In this document: positions 9,129 to 18,791 of the stretch, piece after piece | Layout: every line of letters starts with the position of its first letter | How positions within the stretch are numbered: position 1 is the stretch's first letter | DNA from: Allomyces macrogynus ATCC 38327 | Lineage: Eukaryota; Blastocladiomycota; Blastocladiomycetes; Blastocladiales; Blastocladiaceae | Length of the DNA stretch: 18,791 bases | Direction: 5' to 3' | Assembly: GCA_000151295.1 (NCBI GenBank) | Contig: GG745349.1 | Span: 794,455-813,245 of the forward strand | Notes under the pieces: model-generated | Told to the model about the DNA's origin: nothing | Database searches by the model: none | Seen by the model: only the letters and a program-made list of their open reading frames with translations | Translations under genes and position numbers: made by a program

Positions 9129-10124
9129 TCGTGCCGACGTTATGGGGGTATTTTGGATGGCGAACTTTTTCGAGGAGGGACGGGTGGCTTACTTTGGCTG
9201 GGACGACAAACACTTGTTTGGTCGCGGCATTTGCTGAATGGATCGCGACTTGATCAGCCCACGGCGTGGCCGTTCACGTCCTCGTCGCCATCGCCCTCCA
9301 CCTGCGCGCGAGACTGCATAGTGCGCGATTATGGCGCCGCGACCAATGTCGACGACGATGGCGTGGTTTGCTTGGCCACGCCATTCACACGTGCAAACGA
9401 CGTGGAGGATTGTCTCCCACCTTGATCGCATCTCGCACCTCGACGCGCGCTGGGGGAGCGCCAAGGAAGGGCCGCGGCCAGCGTGCCAAAAGGGGACGCG
9501 CCATGTCGATCAGTGCAGGCGCAACCTAACGCAACGCTTGCGCTTCGATGCTGGTAAAATTGCGGCGCCGGGCTCGCAGCCGTGTGGGGCCAGCGCCGTG
9601 CGCACCGAACGGTGATCACCCCTCAACCATGAGCATGCATGGAGACACGCTATAATGCATCCCCAGTTGCAGTTTGTCGCCCAATCTCACCGTGAGCGAG
9701 CGAGAAAGATCAGGTCGGCTCCATGGCGACAAGATCTGTTGAGGACGTCGGGTGGAGTGCCGCGCTGCTGCGCTTTCTCTCCGCGTTCAGCAGCACCACG
9801 CTCGGCTCTCGCTTCGCGTCCCCCGCGCTCCTTGCGCTCCTGACCGCGCGTGCCCCCCCCCCCTGCCAACTTTACGAAGAGCGTCGACACCTAAGCGACG
9901 TAGCGGCTCCGCCAATCGACTATCGACTGCACACATCGTCCGACCCCTCGTGCCGAGGCGCGTGCTCGACGCTCTCAGTTTCCCTCCTCCACCTAAGAGC
10001 TAGACGCACGCTGCCGCGCGCTCGTGACGGGCGCGCGACGGTGCCCCCCGCATCGACTTGACGCGTCACCCGTACGCCACTGTTGCACGACTCGATCAGC
10101 GCTCGACCTGAACTCCACAACAAC
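9129..10124. other. Gene-free stretch of about 1 kb upstream of the Ser/Thr/Ala-rich membrane protein
   Basis: Contains the PCS 3' UTR and the upstream region of the next gene. A TATA-like tataat lies at 9651-9656 next to ATGCAT palindromes, and a run of about ten C is near 9850. An ATG-started frame at 9723-10061 has a short Leu/Ala-rich patch but no recognised domain. It is in the same frame as the next gene with a stop between, so an unrecognised upstream exon is possible but unproven. Confidence 0.45.
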
Positions 10125-12226
10125 ATGGCTGTCCAGAGACCCTGGTGGCCCAGCGCCGCTGCTGCGAGCCCGGTAGCCTCGGCCACGCCGCCGAATCCTG
10201 CAGCAAGCTCTCGCGCGCTTGCCGCGACGCCGGGCGCGGCTGCTGCTACCATCAGCCCCGCTGGCCCGTTCGCTGCCGGTTCCGTGTCCGTCGCCAACCC
10301 GAGATCTGCGCCAGGTGCCTCGAGAAATGCCCAAGGAATTGCGGGGACCGCGGGTTCCGCGAGCACCGCACAGAGACCCGCGCCGGCCGCCCCGGCAGCC
10401 GGGAATTCGGCGCAGACACCCGCGGCGGCCGTGCCTGCTGGAGCGAGCTCGGCGCAGAATCTAGCTGCGAGCACCGACGGGACCCCGAGTGCATGGACCG
10501 CGACTCCCGCGACGGGCGCGGGTACCAGTGCAGGTACCGGTGCTACCGCCGCGCCGGGACTGGCCGATCCGGCGAGCGCAGGCGTTACGAGTCCTGGTGC
10601 TGGTGCTGCTGTGCAGGGCGGCACGATGGCCGGAGCAGGTGCGCACGCGGGCTACAATTTTGCTGTCTCCACTCCGTTACCTGACATTGGGCGGACTTGG
10701 CACACGTAGATCAAGTCATTCCGGTGGCCTCGTCTGACGGGACTGTAGGGGGCGGTGTCGCGGTTGCTGACCTGAATGCCGGCACCGTGGCACCGCTAGC
10801 GTCGTCGTCGGTCGTCGGAGTTGCTCCGGCGGCGACGTGGGGCGTGGCACCCGTCTCCTCCACCCTCGTGCCGCCCGCGAGTACTTCTTTGGCCGGAGTT
10901 ATTGTCTCGCCCACGGCCGCACCCGTACCAACGTGGTCGCAGGATCCAGCGCTGGTCACGTCAAGCGTGATGGCGGCGCTCGCGTCGAGTCTCGCGACCA
11001 ACACGGCAACGCTGACGGCTGCTGCGATCACTGGCACCCCGATACCATCCACGACAAGCGACATTGCGGCTACGCCATTGCCGACCGATGCGTCCGGCGG
11101 CACCGTCGCCAATACGGCCTCGTCGGCGTCCAACGCGCCCGACAGCTCCGCATCGAGTCCCGTCGTGCTCGGGATCAGCATCGTCGTCCCGGCCCTCGTG
11201 ATCATCGGCATGACAGCCGTCCTCGTCACGCAATACCGGCGTCGTCACCGCGGCCCTGGCGCATTCAAGCGCCCACTGCGGCACGACGCGAGCGACCACG
11301 ACAGCAGCGACGGCGCCGACCTCGAGTCCGGCGGTGCGCGGCCACACACGCCGTCGATGGACTTCAGACGGCTCAGCTTGCCGCTCGACGAATTGCCGGA
11401 CCTGCACCTCGTGCGCTCGGGCAGTCCGCGCGCAACCAGCCCGCCGCACCATCAGATCGCTCCGCTCGGGATTCCCGGATCGCCATCGACCTCGCCGAGA
11501 AAAGCTCCATCGCTCACCATGACGCTCGCGCCCGCGCAACTCGATGCGCTTACGATGCACGTGACGGTCCCGTCGTCGGCAGCCGATTCGCACGCGCCGC
11601 TGCCGCACCCGCTCCCGCCGCCGCCGCACCTCGCGCCCGTGCACCTCCCGCCGCTCCTCCCGCGTGCGTTGGCCCCACCGCAGATGCAGATGCAGGTGAT
11701 GGATGAGCAAGTGGCCAAGCGCGCGCGTATGGAGCCGGCGCGCCGCCTGAGTGTCGGGCACGCGTCGAGTGCAGGCTCGCCGCGCTCCAGACGACCTGTG
11801 AGCGTGCCCTCGTCTCCAGCACGCTCACCACGCCGCCCGCCCGTCCGTCGCCCGATGGATGCAGCCGGGATTCCGCGCCTCCGCGCACCGAACGGCACGA
11901 TCGCGCCGCCACCGCCGCCGGCGCCGCCGATGTCGCCCATGGCGCGTGCGCGGCTGTCGATTCCGCGGCGGCCGTCGTCGCTCGCCGTGTCGATGACGAT
12001 GGCGAGTAGTAGCAGCGGGTCCGGGAGCGATGAGGAGTTTGGGGATGACGAGGAGATGGAGAGGGCGCGCCGGTACTCGTCAGTCGTGGGCACGGCGTGG
12101 ATGGCGCTGGTTCCCGGGAAAGGCGGCGCCTCGGTGGGGGCCGGGATCGGCAAGTCGCCGTCGACGACGGGGTTGATGCATGCGGCCTCCGGGGAAGGTG
12201 CGGGCGCGCATCGCGCGGCGGTTTGA
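10125..12226 (+). CDS. Ser/Thr/Ala/Pro-rich single-span membrane protein, function unknown
   Basis: I do not recognise a named family. Two exons, 10125-10638 and 10710-12226, are joined over a 71-nt GT-AG intron (GCAG|GTGCGC...CGTAG|AT), giving 676 aa. The join is needed because the first frame stops at 10707-10709 and the second has no ATG near its start. Residues 1-320 are almost only Ala, Ser, Thr, Pro, Gly and Val, like a heavily O-glycosylated stalk. One transmembrane segment follows at about 321-344 (VVLGISIVVPALVIIGMTAV), then a stop-transfer QYRRRHR. The 330-residue tail is rich in Ser-Pro, Arg and Pro, with polyproline stretches and a late acidic patch (GSDEEFGDDEEME). The architecture resembles fungal wall-stress sensors (Mid2/Wsc), but no Cys-rich WSC domain is present. 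No hydrophobic signal peptide follows the chosen ATG, so the start may be incomplete. Confidence 0.75.
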
Positions 12227-13406
12227 TGTTTGGTATGGGATGAGGACGTGGGACGCGTCGGTCGAACGGATTCCTGCGGCGGCACGCGAGAGGTGGAGAA
12301 GCAAGCTTCAAGCACCACCATCAATATTTCCGAGCGCATAAGGGACGGTCGGGTGCAGATCAAGAACCGCGCAGTCGGTAACGGTCGGTCGCGTGATTGT
12401 CCACGTTGCCCCGTTACGATGGCTGCCTTGCTGGGTGAGGACTGGGATATTTTTCTTGGCTACAAATGTCGCAATTTATCATTTTATTGCAGAGGAAGTG
12501 GTCAACGAGGCCAAGGTACCGCGTCCGCGCGATGGTTGTGATGCAAAACTTGATCTGTTGAGCTCTGAGAACCTCGCGTCGCTTCAAACCCATGGGCTAG
12601 AGCGCTGCACGCGCACGACCCAGTCGACGCTCCAGCAACACTTCCCCGTGTCAGGTCTGGCTCGTCGGGTCTCGTTGGTGGTTTGAGCAGCGAACCTGTC
12701 CAGAGCAAGCGAACAAGCAGACAGGGCACTACCTGTTTTTCGCAGGGCCCACACGCCTAAATAGGCGCCTGCTGCATATGGGCGCAGTTGCGGTGCGATG
12801 TCCAGGTTGCCGCTCGGTGTGGCCCGTCCCCTCGTCGTCCCTCGTCCTCGGCCCGCGTTGGGCCATGAACGTCGCACAATCACCAGCGACGTCGAGACGC
12901 CGGGCACAAACACTCCAACAAAACCTCAAACAAAACGAAGCCAGTTCCTGGCTTCTGCTTTCGGCCCCGCGGGCACCGGCCAGCGCTCATGCAACGGCGC
13001 AGACCCGCCACCCAAAACACCAGAACAGCCGAAAGCCAGTTCGAACACGACGAGCCGTTCTTCGACACGCCACGCTCGTCGTGCTGATCCCTCGGTCCCC
13101 ATCCTCTTTCTCCCGTCGCTCCGGTTATCCTCGCTCTGTTCAGTGCAGCGCGCGACGAGTCTCGACGTCTTTCGCGACGCCCCCCGACAGTGATCCGCCG
13201 GCTCGATCGCCCAGCTTGAGTTTTTCAGCAGACAAGTTCAGCCGGGGGTGATCACGGCCACGACCAAGAGCAACCACCAACTGCAGGCACCCGACCACCA
13301 GTCGAAGTCTGCTCCGCCGACACGCACCTTACCGCAGCCGTCCTGAGCCGTCCCTGGAGAGTATCGAGCACTCGCTCTCGCTCGCTGCGCCGTCGCTGTC
13401 CAAGCC
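12227..13406. other. Gene-free stretch of about 1.2 kb upstream of seven-span protein A
   Basis: No frame here matches a known family. AT-rich islets lie at about 12470-12490, and a palindrome with a CArG-like core at 12754-12767. The last 300 bases are C/T-rich, as in many fungal 5' leaders. Open frames at 12393-12686 and 12798-13193 are low-complexity or lack support. Confidence 0.5.
12754..12767. promoter_or_regulatory. Palindrome with CArG-like core
   Basis: cgcctaaataggcg is a 6-bp inverted repeat around AA. Its centre CCTAAATAGG (12756-12765) fits CC(A/T)6GG, the consensus bound by SRF/Mcm1-type MADS-box factors. It lies 640 bp before the start of seven-span protein A. Binding is inference from the consensus only. 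Confidence 0.3.
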
Positions 13407-15345
13407 ATGCCACCTCATCTGCCCTTGACACGGCACGCAAGCACGCCGGCGTCGGCTGTCGTGCACCAAGACGACCCGTTCATGAACGCCGTGCTCGCCG
13501 CAACCGACCCGTCGACCGGCGAAACGCTGCCGTGGAACTATGATCCGGCGGTCCTCGCGTCCCTGATTGTGTTCTTGGTGGTCGCGATGGCGCTGTTCGC
13601 GTGGAATGCGTACGCACTGCACCGCACGCTCGCGATCCGCAACCGCGACAAGAAGGCGGCCAACCGAGCGTCGCGAGTGCACGTACCCGCCGTCGCGCAG
13701 TCCGGGACGCCCGCGACCGCGACACCCGCCGCGGCAGCGCCGCAGGGCACGATCCGGCGCGCGGCCAAGTCTCGTGCGCCGGGCACGCCGTGGTGGACCA
13801 AGGTTCGGCTCGCAAAGCTTCAGCTATTTGCGGCGGCGATGCACGTGGCCAACCAAGCGAATTTCCTCGTGCAAGTGCTTGGTCGTGACATGGACTGCCC
13901 CTGGATCGGGTCGACGTCGGGCGTACTCTATGCACTCATGATCCTACCGTCGTGTTCGGTCCTGATCCTGCGGTCGACGATGCTCGTGCAGGGCCCGCGC
14001 CGTGTCGCCTACCGGTGGCTGCTGTTTGCGCTCGTGATCATTGCCATGGTCTTGATCGCTGCGTCGAATGCGTTGCGCACCTGGGACTCGGATTTATTGG
14101 CGGTCGGCGTGTGCCAGGCGAATTACGACCGCAAGCTGAATGTGGCCGGAAAAGCTGCGCTCGTCCTGTCGTATCTGATTATCCTGCTCGTGTTTTTGAG
14201 GCCCATGATCAAGCACATTGTCTCGATGCGCAAGATGCTCACGCCGGGCATGCAGCGCGACGAACAGAGTCGTCGGCTCGAGGCGGTCGTGCTCATGCTG
14301 CTCGTCAAGATTGTGCTGGCGATCCTGCTCGTGGTACGTCCTTCTTTCCTGCGCCGCTCCTCTCCACTCTATACCGGCTCACCAACACAACCCCCGCATC
14401 TAGGCCATCGGGTCAATCCTCGGCCTCTTCCACGTCTTTGGCCGCTTCTTCGCGGTCCAATTCAGTCTGGAGAACCTCGGCACCGTCTACGCGTCGACGC
14501 TCGCGCTCGAACGCATCCGCGCCACGCGAACGGGTTCCTCGGGCGAATCCATGACCGCGTCGAACACGGGCGGCGTTGGCGCCGTCGCGACCAACACATC
14601 CACCGTCTCCTGGTCCAACTCGGTCGCGCGGCGGCCGGGCGACGGGACTCCGCAACTCGGGCCGATGACGGAACTGTTCCCACTCCCGTCGCCGCGCGCG
14701 GGACCTGCGGCGATGATTGCACCGCGCGGGTCGATGTCGGCGGCGGAAGCAGCGGCGACGGTGGCCAAGTTGCTGGGACCGGCAGCGGCAAGTGAGGACG
14801 AGAAGGCGCGGTCGGCGGCGTCGGGGCAGTACTTGGCGCCCGCGGCACTGTCTGAGGGGACGACGCGCGTGCCGTCGGCCGAGTCGTCGTCGCCGTCGTC
14901 GTCGTTGGGCGTGGCAGCCGGGACGATGGTCGCGTCGGCGGCGACGTTTGGCGGGCATCAGCTCGACGCGGAGCAGTTCCCGCAACAGGCGCAGCAATCT
15001 CTCCCGCCGCTGCGAGCGTTCGCGGACGAAATCGACGACGACGCGCGGATGCGCCGGATCGCGTCGGGCGTGTGGATCGACGACGAGGACGAGCTGGACG
15101 AGTCGGAATCGGACGACGATGACGATGACGCACCGCTGCACGCGCACGCGAGCGACCCCGAGTACTTCCAAACGGCCTACTCGACGCGGCCCGACGTGTG
15201 GTCGACGGCGCCCGAGTTTGCTGGGATCGACGCGGCCGCACACGCGCGGCGGCCGACTGTCGACGACGACGACCAGGAAGACGAAGGAGAAGAGGACGTG
15301 ACGGAAGCGCGGCGCGTGCGGCGGCCGCTGACGCGGTTGCGCTAA
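13407..15345 (+). CDS. Seven-span membrane protein A, GPCR-like layout, function unknown
   Basis: Not a family I can name. Two exons, 13407-14333 and 14404-15345 (70-nt GT-AG intron, phase 0), give 622 aa. Hydrophobic segments lie at about 48-71, 136-158, 168-194, 202-224, 248-268, 292-318 and 320-343. The first intracellular-type loop is long and basic (RRAAKSRAPGTPWWTK). Cys164 sits just before segment 3 and Cys236 in the loop before segment 5, the places that form the hallmark GPCR disulfide; both are kept in the paralogue. LPWNYDP precedes segment 1, and RTGSSGES follows segment 7. The tail (about 360-622) is Ser/Ala-rich, then strongly acidic (DEDELDESESDDDDDD). I see no DRY or NPxxY motif. 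The start ATG is the first in frame and has no signal peptide. A channel or transporter cannot be excluded. Segments 6 and 7 are nearly continuous, so six spans is also possible. Confidence 0.8.
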
Positions 15346-17560
15346 TGGGTGGGGATGACGAGCGCGTAATTACCCCAAGGATTTCCGGTGGACGTAAACC
15401 GTCATGACTGAAGATGATGATGGCTGTACCTAGTAGCTCGAAGATTGCGTGTGTGCTGTTTGCCGATTGCTGTCCATTCATAACAGAAGTATTGCCTGAA
15501 GTATCCCAAATGTTGGGTCGGCTCGCAACAGTTCCAATCGTCCTTGCTCTTGCTGTAGAATCCCACTGGCAGTCAACCGCCGCCACCAACTGCTTGGTCA
15601 CCGACTGATGAAGAGACGGGAAAAGACAGGTTCCACGACGACGGGCGTTCCTCTCTTGGCCCTCAAACTCCACCATGATCGCCCACTGCTGTATTTGTTC
15701 CAAATCACCTCCACATCAACGATCTCCACCTTCTCCACCCGGTTGTGCTCGTGTCATCACCTCGCAGCGACCCGTGCTCATCGTCATTGCCCAGGGGCGC
15801 GCCGCATTCTTTTGTCCAAGCAGCCAAGTGGTGCCACGGTTTCAACGCGCTTTCAGATGAACTATTCACCGTCGAGGAGAACAAATCCGGCTTCATCTCC
15901 ACGCCTGCATCACATCCGGCACAGGAACAACGCATCATACGCGTATCGCCACGATTGGAACTGGCAGCATGGCCGGCCCCGAGTATCCACACGCGCCTGG
16001 TGGAGGGCCGGAGCCATCACGCGTCAACAGCACGTCTTTTGCGTAACCATGAATTGGATTTCATCCATTGAATCTCAGTGAGCTGACCGCGGGTCGTCAC
16101 TTCGACGATCGTTGGATGGTTGGTTCCATCAAACGCATGCCAGTTCGGCCATGCTGATCATGCTGGCCAGTGGACGTGATCCAACCCACGACTCTCCCAT
16201 TTGCGCAGACCTCCACCGGAAATTACGCATCGCGCTGAAGTAGACGCCATGCCTTGAGGAAGCGATCGTGACAGAGGCGCAGAAGCAACGCTGGGCGAGC
16301 TTTGAATCGCACTCCTCCCTCTTGTCCCGGTCGGCAAAGCCTGCGCTCCTTCTTGCTCCTGCCGCGGCTTTCATATTTAATTAGCGTGTCAACGCGTGGC
16401 GACTGGGCGAAAAACTCTCACGCGGGCCAAGAGGATGGATGGACGAACTGGAAGCACGGCCGAGGCGATGGTGGCGAGGAAATAAGCGTCCGACGCCAGC
16501 GATCACCGAAGTCGAGTCCCGTGACAGATCGCAGGGGATCGGCAGGGACAGATGTGCGCCACGGTGGCACAGCCAGCAGAACCCTGCCCTTCGAACCGCT
16601 GGCGGCTTGCTTGCGGACAAGTCCGTGTTGTCGTGTCCCGCGCGACTTCCCTTGCATCTCTCTCGAGCGCCTCCGCACGTCTCCCAGCCATCATCTCGCT
16701 CTGGTTCTCAGCCACGCCGCGTGGGACAGCGCGGCCCGATGAGGAGCGACGACGACGTGCTGATGGTGTGGGGCCGGCCGCCGGGATAAGCTCACCCAAT
16801 GCGAGCCACTGCAAAGAATCAGAACGTGGTTGCCAGCGGCGCCTTCCACCGAGCCGGCTGCCCGACCGCGCGCGGGTGGTTGGCCACCGGTGCCGAGCGC
16901 CATGCGTGGCCGGCGCTGATCCGCGGCACGCAAATCCGCACGAGTGTCCCGATGGAAATGGTCCGGCCGGCTCGCACATGACAGCAACGGTGACAACAGA
17001 CTGGCCGTTGGCCCGTTCTTCTATTTATTCTCGAGCACCCGTCCTCCCTGCGCTCTCCTCTCTCTCCCCCCGCGCGACGCTGCCGGTGCGCTGCCACCCC
17101 GCGCCGCAACGGACCTCACGTCGACGAGGCCCACGCTGCGACGTGCCTGCTCGCTGGACCCCGTCGACGCTGCTGCAGCCGGAGCGCACGACCTCCAGAC
17201 GTGTGTCTTCTCAAATCGCCAGCTTGCTGCACCGGTTCCCTCTAGGACCCCGATCAAGATCACGACTGGCAGTCGGTCGTTGGCCCCTCTCGGCCGGCAC
17301 CCAAGAGCCCCCTCGCGCGCGATTGGCGGCAACCGCTGTGCTCCGCCCGTTCGCGCTTGTCGGCACAGGCGCCGACGACATCGACTGCGCCCACACGGCC
17401 CTTCATCGGCCGTACTTCCCCTCAGCTCGTCCTCACCGCAGCCGAGGTGCTCTCTCGACTTGACCCGGCCAGCCTGCGCGTTCCTGATCGCGCCCAACCG
17501 ACCGTGCGCCTTGCCGTACCCGCGCTCCGACCAACCGACCAACCGATCCCCTGCACCAAG
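15346..17560. other. Gene-free stretch of about 2.2 kb between the two seven-span genes
   Basis: The largest gap in the window. AT-rich islets at 16375-16384 (tatttaatta region) and about 17020-17032 (ctatttattc) stand out from the GC-rich background. Open frames (for example 15608-16081, 16302-16742, 16552-17463) have scrambled, Arg/Pro/Ser-biased translations with no motif and are taken as GC artefacts. The frame of protein B stays open without an ATG from 17357 to 17560. I see no tRNA box A/B pair, transposase motif or terminal repeat. Confidence 0.5.
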
Positions 17561-18791
17561 ATGGCACCGTTCTTCCCCGCAAACAGTACGCCGCACCGGC
17601 CGACCTGGGAGCCGACGATCCCAGCGGGCTCGGCCAGCACGCGCGACCCGTACACGCAGGCGGCGCTTGCCGCGACCGACCCATCGCTTGGCGAGACCTT
17701 ACCATGGAATTACGACCCGCCTGTTCTCTGCGGCCTCGTCATCTTTCTCGCTGTCGCGCTCGTGCTCTTTCTTTGGAACGCGTTTGCGCTGCACCGGATG
17801 CGCGCGATCCGCGTGCGCGACAAGCTCCTGGCTGCCGACCCGGTCCTGCGCCCCGCGGCACCCATACCGCCCGGATCCCCTGCGACGACGGCGGCGAGTA
17901 CGGTCGTGCCGGTGATGCGGCGGCCGACGATTCGGCGCGCGGCGAAAAGTCATGCGCCGGGCGCGCCGTGGTGGACCAAGTCGCGGCTCGCCAAGTTGCA
18001 GTTGTGTGCCGCGGCGATGCACGTGGCCAACCAGATCAATTTCCTCGTGCAGCATCTCGGGCGCAACATGGCCTGTCCCTGGGTCGGGACCGTGTCGGGC
18101 GTGCTCTACGCGCTCATGATCTTCCCGTCGAGCTCGGTTCTGATCTTGCGGTCGACGATGCTTGTGCCCGCGTGGAGACGCACGTTCAAGCGCACGGTCC
18201 TGTTTGCGTTGATGGCCGTGGCCATGGGCCTGATTGCCGCGTCGAATGCGCTGCGGACCTGGGACCAGGACCTGTTGGCGGTGGGCGTGTGCCAGATCAA
18301 GTACGAGCGGACATTGAATACGGCCGGGAAGGCCGCGCTCGTGATCATGTACTTCATCATCCTGATCGTGCTCGTGCGACCCATGGTGAGACACGTCCTT
18401 GAAATGCGCAAGATGCGCGCGCCGGGGATGCGGAGGGATGAGCATAGCCGGCGGCTCGAGTCGGTCGTGCTGATGCTGTTGCTCAAAATCGTCATGGCCA
18501 TTTTCCTTGTGGTACGTCGAGATTGGGAGTTCTCTCTTCTGCGGACAAGAGAGCAGCCACGCTCACCGCGCGTGTGTTTCTAGACGCTCGGCTCAATCCT
18601 CGGCTTCTTCAACGTCTTCGGCCGCTTCTTCGCGCTCGAATTCAGCCTGCAGAACTGCGGCACCGTCTACGCGTCGACCCTGGCCCTCGACCGGCTGCGC
18701 ACGTCGCGCACCGGCTCCTCGGGCGAATCCGCGTCCCGGTCCACCGGCGGCGGCGGCGGTGGCACGCACGGCGCGAGCGAGCCGACCACCG
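17561..18791 (+). CDS. Seven-span membrane protein B, paralogue of A (3' end off window)
   Basis: Tandem paralogue of the gene at 13407. Exon 1 is 17561-18511 (317 codons). A 72-nt GT-AG intron (18512-18583) sits at exactly the same codon as in A, with the same GTG|GTACGTC donor. Exon 2 runs from 18584 past the edge. Alignment by eye is near-continuous from ALAATDPS and LPWNYDP through all seven hydrophobic segments to TGSSGES. Cys172 and Cys244 match Cys164 and Cys236 of A, with identical spacing of 72. The N-terminus (MAPFFPANST...) and the first long loop differ most. After TGSSGES it turns Gly/Ser-rich, and the tail is not seen further. The ATG has a CACCAAG context and is the first in this open frame. 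Confidence 0.8.

Noticed and set aside
9723..10061. ATG-started 112-codon frame
   Set aside because: Low complexity with no domain. Kept only as a possible unproven upstream exon of the gene at 10125.
11452..12363. Minus-strand frame (303 codons) opposite the single-span protein tail
   Set aside because: Composition reflects antisense of Ser/Pro/Arg codons. The plus-strand gene has a coherent architecture and a clean intron.
12393..12686. Open frame with a hydrophobic N-terminal part
   Set aside because: No ATG at the start of the open stretch, no recognisable motif and no splice partner.
13407..14800. Naming the seven-span proteins a known GPCR class
   Set aside because: No DRY, NPxxY or other class-defining motif was seen. 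Only the topology and the Cys pair support the comparison.
14462..15703. Long minus-strand open frame (413 codons) antisense to seven-span protein A
   Set aside because: Translation is Arg/Pro/Ser/Thr-scrambled with no motif, and it is opposite a well-supported coding exon. GC-rich codon bias commonly opens the antisense frame.
16585..16600. tRNA box B-like GGTTCGAA on minus
   Set aside because: The following bases do not fit the T-loop and no box A or cloverleaf could be formed around it.
17699..18445. Minus-strand frame (248 codons) antisense to seven-span protein B
   Set aside because: His/Arg-rich mirror of the membrane-protein codons, with no family match and no independent support.

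Overview
The window looks like nuclear DNA of a GC-rich, intron-containing fungus. Genes are compact and interrupted by short spliceosomal introns of about 63-87 nt, mostly with GTACGx or GTRNGT donors. Several products are opisthokont/fungal housekeeping proteins (Trf4-type poly(A) polymerase, Get4, Cuz1/ZFAND1, Qcr10). GC-rich coding, a phytochelatin synthase and lineage-specific membrane proteins fit an early-diverging zoosporic fungus such as a Blastocladiomycota (Allomyces/Catenaria-like) genome. That placement is inference; no rRNA or marker phylogeny could be run.

Left half (1-9128), conserved genes: AHA1 (minus, 3' end cut by the window edge); TRF4-like nucleotidyltransferase (minus, 5 exons); GET4 (plus, 6 exons), divergent from TRF4; CUZ1/ZFAND1 (minus, 3 exons), convergent with GET4; QCR10 (minus, 2 exons); phytochelatin synthase (plus, 7 exons), divergent from QCR10. 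Exons were joined by splice sites plus continuity of family motifs. In phytochelatin synthase the reconstructed Cys-His-Asp triad has the same spacing as in the plant enzyme. AHA1, GET4 and CUZ1 all serve protein quality control; CUZ1 and phytochelatin synthase are both linked to arsenite/metal stress in other organisms.

Right half (9129-18791), lineage-specific membrane proteins, all on plus: a Ser/Thr/Ala/Pro-rich single-span protein (2 exons), then two paralogous seven-span proteins with the same intron position. The second is cut by the right edge. The seven-span pair shows a GPCR-like layout: seven hydrophobic segments and two conserved cysteines, one before segment 3 and one in the loop before segment 5. 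I do not recognise a named family, so this pair is the best candidate for something undescribed.

Long gene-free stretches lie at 9129-10124, 12227-13406 and 15346-17560. No tRNA, rRNA, CRISPR array or transposon was recognised.
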